64,000 nucleotides of DNA from Ottelia alismoides (taxonomy: Eukaryota; Streptophyta; Magnoliopsida; Alismatales; Hydrocharitaceae), in the NCBI GenBank assembly GCA_037367405.1, contig JAZKJV010011598.1, positions 682,001-746,000 of the forward strand. The letters run 5' to 3'. A model generated the notes under the pieces. It was not told where the DNA came from. It saw nothing but the letters and a program-made list of their open reading frames with translations, and did not search any database. The position numbers and the translations under genes were made by a program. Shown here piece after piece: positions 1 to 11,486 of this stretch (within the stretch, counting starts at the first letter, position 1; the number at the start of each line of letters is the position of its first letter).

Positions 1-571
1 GCCAAATGTGGCTATCCTGAAAGCCAACGGCACTATATGTTACTGTTCAACAGTAACCAAAATTTATGTTATTATTTTCTTTTAACCAACTTATCTTTGT
101 TTGTTATCCATAAAAATCGACCGTATTCGCGCCTCGAATACCGGATTTCGACGCGAAACATCCCGATTTGATCGTCTTTCAACGACGATCAAAATGAGTA
201 TAATGTTGATATACTTTCGGTCGAGTTTGAATACCCGAAATTTTTGGATACGGCTTTTGTCTAAGACTTAAATTTTACGAATTAGAAATATCAAACGACC
301 TCCGATTGTCGAACGGTCGATTCCGTTGGTCTTGTATCGTCGAATCGGATCTAATGACAGTATCGGTTTGTTTCGCGGTTTCCGAATTTGCGTCGCGGCT
401 TTTCACGGCGCGCGTTACGGATTGACCGATTTTCAGTCGATTTTGTCCGAACGACTTTTGATTCACGATTAATTAATCGTTTTAAGTTGTTTAGTATTGA
501 CCGTCAATGTTATTGGGTTCATTAGACCCAAAATCGGACGAGTTTGGGTTTGGCGGATTTCGGGTGTTACA
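1..571 (-). repeat. 3' LTR of the gypsy element (partial)
   Basis: Matches 7845-8415 with an exact offset of 7844; by eye I see only two substitutions, near 83 and 357. The copy starts at base 1 because the window cuts it, so the true LTR should be about 4 kb. The small reading frame at 275-466 is repeated at 8119-8310 and has no recognisable product. Confidence 0.92.
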
Positions 572-574
572 AAT

Positions 575-696
575 ATAAAAACCTCAAAGGGAGTCTCGTC
601 CTCGAGACTCGAGTCAAGGCTATTAGGTATCTTGTTTGAATTTCATATGTCCATAAAAACCTCAAAGGGTTTTGAACCCATAAAAACCTCAAAGAG
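575..696. repeat. three copies of a 17-bp motif beside the 3' LTR
   Basis: ATAAAAACCTCAAAGGG occurs at 575-591 and 653-669, and with one change at 680-696. The first copy starts 4 bp from the LTR edge, where the polypurine tract of a minus-strand element should be. On the element's strand it reads CTTTGAGGTTTTTAT. Confidence 0.8.
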
Positions 697-755
697 AAAT
701 CAAGCCATATATTGTAACATATATCTAATTACAAAGGCTTGTTTCGATGATTACA

Positions 756-2314
756 TCAGAAAAGCTGCGGGTATCGTGCCCGCATGTCGGCTTCAGTCTC
801 CCATGTCGCTTCCTTGACGCCGTGTCGGTGCCACAACACCTTGACCAATGGAATCTCCTTGCTGCGAAGCTTCTTCTCAGTGCGGTCAAGTATCTGGACT
901 GTTTTCTCCTCATAGGTCAGATCCGGTTCTACATCAAGATTCTCATAACTAATGATGTGCCGAGGGTCGTGTACATACTTCCTCAGGTTGGATATGTGGA
1001 AGACATCGTGAATCGCTGATAGATGTGGAGGAAGGGCTACTCGGTAGGCCACCTTCCCTACTCTTGCAAGAATCTCAAACGGTCCAACATATCGTGGCGC
1101 CAACTTGCCACGAACAACGAATCTCTGCACTCCCTTCATGGGAGATACACGAAGAAATACCCAATCTCCCACTTGAAACTTCAAATCTCTTCTCCGACGG
1201 TCTGCATAACTCTTCTGGCGGTTCTGTGCCGTCAGAAACCTCCGGCTTACAAGATCAACAGCTCTCGCGGTCTCCTCCAGGAGATCTACGGAATAGAGAG
1301 CATGATCACCTACCTCATGCAAACTTAGAGGTATAAGACATCTTCGCCTGTATAGGACTTCGAATGGTACCATGCCGATATTGGAATGATAGCGGTTGTT
1401 ATACGTGAGTTCTGCTAATGGCAGATGGTCCTTCCAGGACCTTTTCTACTTCAAAGTGTATGCGCGAAGTAGGTCCTCAAGCGTCTGAATGGTGCGCTCA
1501 CTCTGCCCATCTGTCTGAGGATGGTATGCAGAACTCATCTTCAGCTCTGTCTGTAGTGCTGACATTAACTGATGCCAATAATGAGATGAAATTCTTGAAT
1601 CCTTGTCAGACACCACCTCTCGTGGTATACCATGAATTCTAATGATATTCTGCACATAAAGCTTGGCTAATCTGGGTAGAGTGTAGGTTGTGTTGACGGG
1701 TATGAAATGGGTTGACTTGGTCAACCTATCAACGACCCAAATGGAATCATGGCCACCCGGTGTCTTTTGCAATCCCGTGACGAAATCTATAGAAATGCTC
1801 TCCCACTTCCATTCGGGAATGGGGAGAGACTACAGTAATCCTGGTGGTCTCTTGTGCTCGACCTTGACCATCTGATTGTTCATGCATCTGCTGACATGTA
1901 GCGCCACATCGTGCTTCATTCCATCCCACCAGAAATATCGGCGCAGATCACGATACATCTTCATGCTACCTGGATGGATAGATAACCGTGAACTGTATGC
2001 CTCATCAAGAATGTCTCTACGAAACTGTTCGTCATTGGGTACAACGACTCGACTCGCCTTCCATAAATTAGATTCCGTCAAAACAAATCATCAACATCGT
2101 CCTTGACGGCACGCATGTATCTATCACGGATCCAAGGATCGATCTTCTTTCCCTCTACAATACGATCCCAAAGACTGCTGTATCATTGGAGGCACGTCCG
2201 TAGATATGGATGCGCTCTCTTGAGGATGCCAATCTGTCAAAGCGGCAAGCGTACCCTATGTAAATAGCCAGTTCGTTGTACCATCAGCATGCGCTCTCCT
2301 GCTGAGTGCATCAA
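756..2314 (-). pseudogene. gypsy integrase with C-terminal chromodomain (disrupted)
   Basis: This is the end of the gypsy polyprotein. The zinc-binding part of integrase is at 1830-2081 (HPGSMKMYRDL...). The catalytic core is at 1446-1772, with the acidic triad visible in VVDRLTKS, SDKDSRI and GQSERT. The segment 756-1373 holds the SH3-like C-terminus (VGPFEILARVGKVAYRVALP) and then a chromodomain-like tail (VLWHRHGVKEATWETEADM). All three segments share one frame and are broken by in-frame stops. The stop after PPGLL (near 1828) replaces a conserved glutamine, CAG to TAG. In this family the integrase inserts the cDNA and the chromodomain is thought to steer it to marked chromatin. It is not expressible as one protein in this copy. 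Confidence 0.88.
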
Positions 2315-4030
2315 CTACCACGTTTCCTTATCGGAATGATAATAGATCGTGCAATCATAATCCTTCAGCAGTTCGAGCCATCTGCGCTGCTTCATATTCA
2401 GCTCCTTCTGATCAAAGATGTACTTTAAATTCTTGTGATTCGTGAAAATCTCGAAGTTCACTCCATATAGATAGTGGTGCCAGATCTTCAAGGCGAAGAC
2501 AACTGCCGCCAATTCCAAGTCATGTGTGGGGTAGTTTTGCTCATGTGGTCTCAACTGTCGTGATGCGTAAGCAATCACCTGTCCTCTCTGCATCAACACT
2601 GCTCATAGACCTTCTCCAGATGCATCTGTGTATACTGCATAGTCCTGAGTGCCTGAAGGAAGAGCAAGAATAGGTGACGTAGTCAATCTCTCCTTCAGTG
2701 TACTGAAGGCCTGCTCACAAGAATCGTCCCAAATGAATAGGACTCCCTTCTGTGTCAGTCGTGTCAGAGGGCGAACAATGCGTGACAATCTTGGGCTGCT
2801 CCAAAGACATAACTGTCTCAATCTTCGCAGGATCAACTGTGATGCCTGCTCCAGAAATGACATGCCCAGAAATGAGACCTGAGATAACCAGAACTCACAC
2901 TTGCTCAACTTAGCATATAGCTTGTGCTCTCGCAGTGTGTTCAAAACAATTCGTAGATCATTCGCATGATCCCACTCATTCCGTGAATAGATAAGCACAT
3001 CATCGATGAACACCACTACAAACTTGTCCAAGTATGGATGGAAGATCCTGTTTATTATATCCATAAAAGCCGCAGGTGCATTGGTGAGCCCAAACGGCAT
3101 TACCACAAACTCGTAGTGTCCATAGCGAGTCCTAAAGGCTGTCTTCGAAATATCCAACTCGTGAATCCTCAGCTAATGGTAGCCTGAGCGAAGATTGATC
3201 TTCGAGAATACCGAATATCCCTGGAGCTGATCAAACAAATCATCGATACGTGACAAAGGATAACGGTTCTTTGCCGTTCTCTTGTTCAGCTGCCTGTAAT
3301 CGATGTATAACCTCATGGATCCGTCCTTCTTCTTGACAAATAAAATCGGAGCACCCCAAGGTGAAGTTCTCGAACGTACGAATCCCAAATCAAGTAGCTC
3401 CTGCAACTGCACCTTCAGCTCCCTCAACTCGGCTGGTGCCATACGGTAAGGAGCCATTGAGATTGGGTGGGTGTCTGGTAATAATGTGATCTCGAACTCG
3501 ATCTGTCTCTCAGGAGAAAATCCTGGTAGCTCATCAGGAAACATATCTGGATATTCAGATACTATTCTGATGTCCTGTGTCATCGGCTCCTGATCAGATA
3601 TCTCCCGAACAATTGCAAGATTTGAATCACAACCCTGATCAACAAATCGCTGAGCTCGCAACATTGAAATACACTTCGTGGTGGAGTCATGTATAGCACT
3701 CTCAAAAGTGAACTCGGGTAAATTTGTAATTCTGAAGACAACCGTCTTCCTAAAGCAATTAACAAGTGCATGGTGAGTAGATAGCCAATCCATGCCCAAA
3801 ATTAAGTCAAACTCATCAAGCCGTAGAAGTAGACAATCTGCGAGCATCTCGTGTCCTTTAATCAGTACGAGCAAGTACCTAACTATCGAAGAAATAACAA
3901 CCAGCAGGCCACTTGGCCCTTGAATGTGATATGAAGAAGAGAGTGTCTCTGCGACTCTACCTAAAGAAGCAATTAGCCTCGAAGTAAGAAAAGAATGTGT
4001 CACACTAGAATCAACCAGACTATGGAAAGG
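2315..4030 (-). pseudogene. gypsy protease, reverse transcriptase and RNase H (disrupted)
   Basis: Domains in order on the minus strand: an aspartic protease with active-site segment [10 protein letters not shown] near 4017, then DLILGMDWL. The reverse transcriptase follows, with [27 protein letters not shown] and [10 protein letters not shown] (the YVDD equivalent). RNase H contains [29 protein letters not shown] and [11 protein letters not shown]. One frame is held from 4003 to 2315, broken by stops near 3170 (CAG to TAG) and 2600. A single-base frameshift near 2320 moves the rest to another frame. The protease has DSS where retropepsins have DSG. Upstream gag is absent, so the element cannot make particles by itself. 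Confidence 0.9.
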
Positions 4031-4336
4031 TCGATACGAGTAGTCAGTATGTGTGCTAGTTTGTTAGTCATCTCCTGGTCTGGTCGGGATGACATGGCTC
4101 TGCATGAGAACCATTTATTAGTCATAAAATCAATGGTTCGCAGATAATATGATATATGTTTTTCTCTTCTTGGGATATAATATGAAAATTAATGAAATTG
4201 GTGACAACTGTGGTGATTGAATCTGAATGTCGTATTTCCCTTCTCGGACTCACGACAAGTCGAAAGACTGCCGCTATCCGAGAACTCAATGCGATCGGAA
4301 TTGAAATACTGCGAATGTGCGTATCGGGGTACCACT
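4031..4336 (-). other. residual leader between PBS and protease; gag missing
   Basis: About 300 bp where 1.2 kb or more of gag would be expected. I find no capsid-like or zinc-knuckle sequence on the minus strand. The junction with protease sequence lies near 4080. Confidence 0.6.
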
Positions 4337-4348
4337 GCTCTGATACCA
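4337..4348 (-). promoter_or_regulatory. primer-binding site, tRNA-iMet type
   Basis: The minus strand reads TGGTATCAGAGC, complementary to the 3' end of plant initiator tRNA-Met. It lies 3 bp inside the 5' LTR, where first-strand synthesis starts. It fixes the LTR inner edge at 4352. Confidence 0.93.
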
Positions 4349-4351
4349 AAC

Positions 4352-7300
4352 TGTTAACCCCTCAGGATCCGGGTACCCGTTTACGACACAATTCGCCGAA
4401 ATTCCATTTATGACATCGCATTAAAACAATAATTTTATGGGGAAATTTTTCGCGAATGAAAGAATTTCATCTGACATTCACATAAACATTCATAACCACA
4501 ATTTCATAGAACAATTGTCACCAAAATCTCATTTCATTAACTTTTATATATTTAACATGTACAAAGTCTGACAGTACATACAGTATATCCCAAAAATCTG
4601 ACTGAAGAGAAAATAAGCATATTACATTAACAACCGAACAAAACTGAGACAAAAAGAATAACATACCGTCTGGTACAGACCTTGTCTCTTGGAACCCTGT
4701 ATAGCTACTGAACAACAGACTCCTTTCCTGCCATGCGTGCAAGGAAGAAAAGGAGTCACAATTGTGAATACAAACCCGTAGTTTTTAAAAAAATTAACAA
4801 GTAATTTAATGTGCAAAAGAGAGCAAGTAGAAAGGTGGAATAAGCACTATTTACATCTACTTGCGTGAGTAAAAAGGTAGTCAGGCTTGTAAGCATTTCT
4901 CATAAACTCTCATTATCAAAACACTTTTCATATTTAACATATTTATTTTGTACTCAAATGTTGATAAATTATAATTATAGGAGTATGCATATAAGTGTAT
5001 ATCTTTATTATTATATTAACCAGATATCAAATCTGTGAATTTGTCGATGTGGAAGATGGAATATGAAATATTTATAGATTACTTGATTCTCAAGTTCAAT
5101 AGATAGGCATCCAATTCTTAATTTCAATTGTTTCAGATATAACTCCAGATGATGTAGTTAAAGATCATGATTCTGGGTCTTGGAGATCATGTCGTAGAAC
5201 ATGATGGCACATGAAATTACTAATTTTTTTTTTGTCATTGAGATCATGTCATGGTTTCCGATGATGGACTGATATAATGATGACTGATTTGATCATTAGT
5301 TCTATTTACTCCTTTTAAGTTAGTGGATAGTCCGTGGTCTTGGTCTGTGTGTAGCCTCACACTATGACTCTAAGGTATTAAACTACCTTAGGGTTGGGGG
5401 GCCTCCGTAGGCATGCGGTGTTGTGTAATGCATCCTAACTAAGTTCCCAACACGTCCACTAACTTATAGGGATTTCGAATCAGATTAAAGTCACCTCCAA
5501 TCAACTCAATCTTAATTGTAATTTCCTCCAAACCTTCACTCTAACTCTCTTAGATGCAACTCTTGATGATTTAGATGTAGATGTAGATATGAATGATCTG
5601 GATGTAAAATCGCCAAGTCTGTTTGGCGAAGGTAAACTCAAGCGGTGAAGAAGCCTACAAATGGCTCTTCCGTCTCGCCCTCTAGTTGGAAGGCCGGTCC
5701 AATAGAGGGATAGGTCTACTCCCCAACTACGCCACTGAGACGGGTGAGAGGGACTTCCCGGGAAGTCGCTCTAGAAAAACAGCCCGACCGGTAACGGGCA
5801 ACCGAGCTCGTACGTAAATCTGAAAACCAAGGATCCCCCGCCTGGGTATCCTAAAACAGGGTCAGCGGAATGGTCTAAAGTCGGGATCCCAACGAGGCGT
5901 AAAAACACTGTGAGCTCACGTAAAAAAACCGAAAGAGGACTGGGATCCTAAACCCGCGCACTTGGCGGCCGCTGCCCAAACTGGGCTTCCTTTCTTCCGC
6001 CCAGGTGAGGGTCACCGCCCCCTCGCACGGTCAGGTATAAGAGATTACCATGACCGGCAAAATATCTTGACATTATATGTTGATTAGAGCAGTAATGATT
6101 TCAGAGATCATTATTTCAAGGAAAACTTATAAATTTGAATGTATGTACAACCTTCATTAATAATTAAAAGTGCTTCCACGGATCTAAGAGCTAAAATTTC
6201 TCGATTTAAAACCAAACCAATTCTTTCCACAAAATCTAGTACATGTACGCTATTTACTTTTGTAAGGATTATTCCAACAATTTTTCTTCCCTACAACCCG
6301 AATAGGAATTTATATGAGAACAAGGTTTCTTTCTGAGACTTACGTAATTATGATAGAATAAACTATTACTCTTTCCTTATAGAACATCTTGTTCTGCTGA
6401 GGCATAATAACAAAAATTTACCTTTCTATACGTGGCACTCAAGGTCACTCGCAGTGTTAAGCGATATATATGTATACTACGTTTACTATCTTTTTAAGCT
6501 TTAGAGCCCAATTGATGACTAGTTTAAGCATGTGGTAGTATATCTTTATAAAATTTGTAAGCTGAACCTCCATGTGTGTTATGATCTTTTATTCCTAATT
6601 TGTAATAAATTTTACAATTATAAATTCTACAGTCTAATAGCACAACATTTCTTCTAATTTACAAATAAATTTCTACGGTATCAATCTGGTAGTACAACCC
6701 TTCTATAATATAGTCAGTTCATATTAACAACTATCTGGAATAGCAGAGTATGTTAGGTATTATCACAGTATTTTACTTTAACCAAGAGTTCGGTTTCACC
6801 TTGACCATCTGTTCTGTGAAGTTTTATGAATGGCTTTGTATCAATCTAAACAAAACTTTTCACATTATTTCCTTTAGATACCTTACTTTCAGAGCTGGGT
6901 ATCCAGACTATCAAATTACATACTTACTCAACATTATTTTAATAAAATGAATAATAAAGGACATACAGTAGTTTCAAAACCTTCCAGTCATAACAACACT
7001 GAACAACCCTGCTAACGGCAACAACTACTGATAATTTTGACAACTGCCACTCAAAATCCAGAGTTCTATTATTTTGTTTCTTCTCAAGTTATTAGTACTG
7101 CTTATATGATTATTAAAAGTATATGTGCTATTAATTTATATTGATACTCTGTAATTTACTTTGTAATATGGTAACTTTAATTAACTCATATATAAAACAT
7201 AATGCTTGAACGATCTCAATTTAGATATTACATACAGAATGATAATGGAAAGATGAATATATAGAGATGTATTAATACAAGATATCAAAAATTTTCACCA

Positions 7301-8415
7301 AAATACTGTTCAACAATCTGGCACCTGTTTCTGAATTACTGTTATGGAACCATTTTGTTGTATTTCTAAGAATAAGTAAAAGATTGGTCTCTTAGAAACA
7401 TAAGAAAGCCGTCAGATGCAAAACTGATAAAATCTCATACAATTCCAGAATTCTTGATGATAGCATCATTGTAAGTTTGGATCAAAATGTGTCCAAATAG
7501 CATGCAAGGCAGCAAGAGGAAAGGGTTTTGGGTGTACCTTTTTGAGTTGTTCCAAAAGGAGAAGATCATGCATGTAGTAGGAGGCTAATTTGGAGCAAGG
7601 AGCAGCAACTTGTAATTCCAAATGGAGGCTCCAACAGTAGCAGCAAGTTGTTGATTCTTCAAAATCCGTTGAGCAGCAGTGAAAAAGAAAGAGGAGAGCT
7701 GCAGATGATACTTCGGTGGAGAGAAAACTTTGGGAAATATGAGGAGAAGATTAAGGGTTTTGGGTGATATTTATAAGGGCCAAGAGGTCTTGGCTATTTG
7801 CCAAATAGAGGCACCCTTTTGCCAAGTGTCGGAGAAAAATTAGAGCCAAATGTGGCTATCCTGAAAGCCAACGGCACTATATGTTACTGTTCAACAGTAA
7901 CCAAAATTTATGTTATTATTTTCTTTTAACCAACTTATCTTTATTTGTTATCCATAAAAATCGACCGTATTCGCGCCTCGAATACCGGATTTCGACGCGA
8001 AACATCCCGATTTGATCGTCTTTCAACGACGATCAAAATGAGTATAATGTTGATATACTTTCGGTCGAGTTTGAATACCCGAAATTTTTGGATACGGCTT
8101 TTGTCTAAGACTTAAATTTTACGAATTAGAAATATCAAACGACCTCCGATTGTCGAACGGTCGATTCCGTTGGTCTTGTATCGTCGAATCGGATCTAATG
8201 ACAGTGTCGGTTTGTTTCGCGGTTTCCGAATTTGCGTCGCGGCTTTTCACGGCGCGCGTTACGGATTGACCGATTTTCAGTCGATTTTGTCCGAACGACT
8301 TTTGATTCACGATTAATTAATCGTTTTAAGTTGTTTAGTATTGACCGTCAATGTTATTGGGTTCATTAGACCCAAAATCGGACGAGTTTGGGTTTGGCGG
8401 ATTTCGGGTGTTACA
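4352..8415 (-). repeat. 5' LTR of the gypsy element (4,064 bp)
   Basis: Bounded by TG...CA in element orientation: TGTAACACCC at 8415 and GGTTAACA at 4352. Its outer 571 bp match positions 1-571. The rest has no supportable gene: it is AT-rich apart from a GC-richer block near 5640-6060, and its short frames lack known motifs. A TATAAATA box on the minus strand at 7768-7775 is the best promoter candidate. Confidence 0.88.
7768..7775 (-). promoter_or_regulatory. candidate TATA box of the gypsy LTR promoter
   Basis: The minus strand reads TATAAATA preceded by GCCCT, about 640 bp inside the LTR start. The position suits an LTR promoter; no transcript evidence is available from sequence. Confidence 0.4.
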
Positions 8416-10428
8416 CCCTGTCTACGCAAAACGGACCACGGGAAGCTCCAATCGGTGCAATCATAAGCCTTAGCAAAATCAATTTTCCATAGAACCCCCT
8501 TCTTTTTTTCTTTTTTCCAATCCGCCACCATTTCGGACGCCACGACAATGCAGTCAGCGATTTGCCTCCCTTTTATGAACGCTGCTTGAACCGGAGATAT
8601 AAGGCCATCCAGAACCCGAGACAGACGCGTGGCTAAAATTTTAGTCACGATAAGGTAGATCCCATTAGAGACCGAAATAGACCGAAACTCCTTAATACGC
8701 ATCGCTGGTTCTTTTTTAGGAATTAGAACAATATTAGCTCGATTGATGCGATCAAAGCCGAAGTTACCCGAGCAAAATTCAGAAATGACTTCCATGACGT
8801 CCCCCGCAACAATCTCCCAAAAGTCGCGATAAAAAGCAACTGAGAACCCATCAGGCCCCGGGGAAGAATCTTGATTTAAAGCCCACACAGCCGCTTTAGT
8901 CTCCTCCAAGGAGATGGAACGAATAAGGGTCGCGGAGTCCGCATCAGAGATAGAGGAAGCGCCAAGACCCAGCCAATGCCACCTACACGGGGAAGAGATT
9001 GATGAGGTACGCCTGAAGTGATCCACAATGGCGCGCCCCATCTCTCCTTCCTCGGCGATATGAACATCATTAATAGAAAGGGACCGCATCATGTTATAAC
9101 GCTTCCGATTGCTCGCCACCCGGTGGAAGAAGGCAGTATTCGCATCGCCCTCTTTAAGCCATTTTAACCGCGAGCGCTGACGCCATTCAATAGTTCTTTT
9201 CTTGTCCTCCTCCTGTACCCGAGCGTGAGCGGAATTGCGCGCCCGAAGTTCATCAATTGAGAGCTCACGCTCATTCTCCAGCGCATCTAAATGCATAATA
9301 ATCTCCTCCGCCTCAGCGCGCACAGCAAGACGCCCCTGCCTGGAGTTTCTTTTGAAGTCCGCAAGCACCCTCCGAAGCGAAGCAAGCTTCTGATCAAGTT
9401 TAGACGCCGCGGAACCGGAGACGGGAATCTGGGTCCAATGGTCCTGAACGACCTGTTTGAAATTAGGTTCCAACAACCAACACTTCTCGTACCGAAACAG
9501 CCCACGAGGGCGAATACCATCACCGGAGTCCCAAATTATAGGAGAGTGATCCGAGAAAGATCGGGGGCGAGATGAAACAGAGCAAAGGGGAAAGGACTCC
9601 AAAGACTTACCATTAACCAAGAACCGATCAATTCTAGAGCGAGAGGAGTTGTTCCTCCAAGTATAGGAAATGTCATTTGGAACCAAGTTAAATAGCGCCA
9701 GGGCATCAATTACTTCAAGAAAATCCTGTGATCCCGGGTCGTGGCCACCCCTGCCGCGAGGCCGATCGGAAGAATGGATGGTGACGTTGAAATCTCCCCC
9801 CAGGATCCAGGGGAGTCCCCCAAATAAAGTAGCCGCGCCCCGCATGTCCTCCCATAGTTCCCTTCTCAAAATATGACACGTAGGGGCGTAAATACACGAG
9901 AAAACCATCGGATCAGTGGAATCGACCCGGTTCAAAGCAACAGAGATCATATGGCGACCGACAAGCATCGAACTAAAGGAGAACTTTTGAGATCGCCAGG
10001 TCACAAGAAAAACCCCCTGCGGAGCCAGCCGCATTCACCGCTCGAAATTCATCAAAGGGACCAACGTCAAAAGAGCGCCACGTAAAATCATCAACATTTC
10101 GCAATTTAGTTTCTTGAATGAGAGCAACGTCGCAACACCATTCTGAGAGTCGCGAACCCAAGGATCGACGCTTGACCAAATCCCCGAGTCCACGGACGTT
10201 CCAAGAGAGAACCTTCATTAAAAACCTCCGGCGTTGCCCCCAAGTCCTCCATCCCCAAGCCCTCCTTCGTTTCCCCCAAGGTCGCAAAGGCCCGCAGCTT
10301 CTGCCACAGCCTCCCGCAAGGAGGCACAAGAGTGAATCACCCGAGCGCCACGCCCAGCAAGGGTGCGCCTCGTGTAAGTTCTCCCAAAACGGCTGGAGGA
10401 AGTGCCCTCTCCATCGTTTATGAGCTGG
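8416..10428 (-). pseudogene. L1-like LINE ORF2: endonuclease and N-terminal RT, cut by the gypsy insertion
   Basis: ORF2 starts at 10218 with MKVLSWNVRGLGD, the opening of an apurinic-type endonuclease. The endonuclease continues with IQETK, ILGGDFNVTIHSSD, SRIDRFLV and SDHSPI. The RT begins with GPDGFSVAFYRDFW and reaches NIVLIPKKE, FIKGRQIADC and DFAKAYD before the gypsy element breaks it at 8416. A frameshift between about 9990 and 10030 separates the first 65 or so residues from the rest. The catalytic YADD box and C-terminus lie beyond the insertion, off the left edge. The 10219-10428 stretch upstream has no recognisable ORF1, so the copy is 5'-truncated. Confidence 0.9.
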
Positions 10429-10486
10429 GTTAGTAATATATATTATATATAGTAATATAAAAAAGAAAAACACATTGCAGTATGCC

Positions 10487-10690
10487 TACCACTTAAATGG
10501 TATGGTGATAGTGCAACGTAGTGCTAACGACCCAAAAGACCAAGGTTTAAATCCCTAATTGTGGGGGTTGCGTTAGATAGTCGACATCCATCATAAAAAA
10601 TAGGCAAATCTTACAACATGGATTTGAGCAAAAATCCATATAGTTGGCCCTACTTGTAGTGGGAGACGGCTTTACCATTTTTTATATTGC
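10487..10690 (+). mobile_element. SINE-like unit with pol III box B-like motif
   Basis: A segment with GGTTTAAATCC near 10544, one base off the box B consensus GGTTCAAATCC, and a weaker box A-like stretch TGGTGATAGTGC near 10502. The following text (TTGCGTTAGATAGTCGAC, AACATGGATTTGAGCAAA) resembles the 5' part of the RTE element at 62490-62680. It could be a SINE or a fragment of an RTE leader. Confidence 0.45.
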
Positions 10691-10754
10691 TATATATATA
10701 ATATATATACATGTATAATTATGTCTAAAATGCTTCTTTTATTTCTTTGGATAA

Positions 10755-10970
10755 CAAGGCCCTAAATGTCGGTTTCGGTTACCATTTCGATGACCGACCA
10801 AAACGGAATTTCGGTCGAAATTCGATCGAAATTTCGATCATTTCGGTCATTTTTTGTACTAGGGCCCCCATATTTCGGTCATTTCGGCCATTTAGGCCGA
10901 ATTTCGATTTTGACTGGATATAGATATTCGACAGAAATTCGATTGAATTCCACTGAAATTTGAGGCCATG
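10755..10970. mobile_element. small hAT-type element, TTTCGG family copy 1
   Basis: About 216 bp made of inverted repeats of GGTCGAAATTTCG and TTTCGGTC. The ends are CAAGGCCCTAAATGTC on the left and, inverted, CATGGCCTCAAATTTC on the right. TGGATAA(C) follows the right end and also lies at the left junction, consistent with a 7-8 bp target duplication. There is no coding capacity. Confidence 0.72.
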
Positions 10971-11181
10971 TGGATAACAAATAAATAAGAGTGTCAAAAG
11001 AATCAAACTCTATCAAGAGGTTCAGCCTCTCATGTAACCTCCTAGTGCAACCATCCTCTCTACTACTCGTGTAAAGCTCATCCCTTGATAGTTGCAATCT
11101 ATGCATTCTATGGTCGTCACAGTTTTATATGCACTTGTTAGATACAGTTTGTCTTAACATCAAATATTATAGGCATTATTC
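10971..11181. other. unclassified spacer
   Basis: I see no gene, repeat boundary or known motif in this 211-bp interval between the small hAT-type element and T1. Confidence 0.5.
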
Positions 11182-11486
11182 TGATAGAAATAAAGAATGT
11201 GGAAGCGTATCGGAGAAAATGAATAAACAAGAATAAACATCGGGATTTAACGTGGAAGCCTACTCCCTAGGGAGCGGGATGAAACCATGAGAGAACGCCT
11301 TAAAGGGCCATATGTTTCATTGCACTTTCTCACTGAATATAGGAGGTCTAAGGCTTCTTATATAGCCTCGACAGACTCTCCAAGTCCCACTACTGGTAGA
11401 TGTGGGACTAGACTCTGGATGTCGTAAATAGATCTTGGAAGGATCCATTTACCCATCTTATATGATAAGTGACGCGTACTCCGACA
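11182..11486 (-). repeat. T1 3' LTR
   Basis: Begins TGATAGAAATAAAGAATG and ends GTACTCCGACA on the plus strand. It contains a TATATAAG-type promoter on the minus strand near 11358. Confidence 0.75.

Larger units (their letters stand above)
1..8415 (-). mobile_element. Ty3/gypsy LTR retrotransposon, chromodomain type, gag-less (3' end off window)
   Basis: A minus-strand element whose outer 5' boundary is at 8415 (minus-strand start TGTAACACCC). The inner end of the 5' LTR is at 4352 (minus-strand GGGGTTAACA), followed 3 bp later by an iMet primer-binding site at 4337-4348. Positions 1-571 repeat 7845-8415, so the 3' LTR is only partly in the window. The pol domains run PR-RT-RNaseH-INT-chromodomain. 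Only about 330 bp separate the PBS from the protease, so gag is deleted. It inserted into the RT of an L1-like LINE, whose sequence resumes at 8416. The TGTAACACCC start, very long LTR and chromodomain resemble the Tekay/Del group (inference). The target duplication cannot be checked because the left end is outside the window. Confidence 0.9.

Noticed and set aside
4337..4348. TGGTATCAGAGC sites as tRNA gene ends
   Set aside because: Each sits beside an LTR and is not part of a foldable tRNA; they are primer-binding sites.
6139..6950. Small plus-strand frames within the gypsy LTR
   Set aside because: Short, no motif, inside a repeat; consistent with chance.
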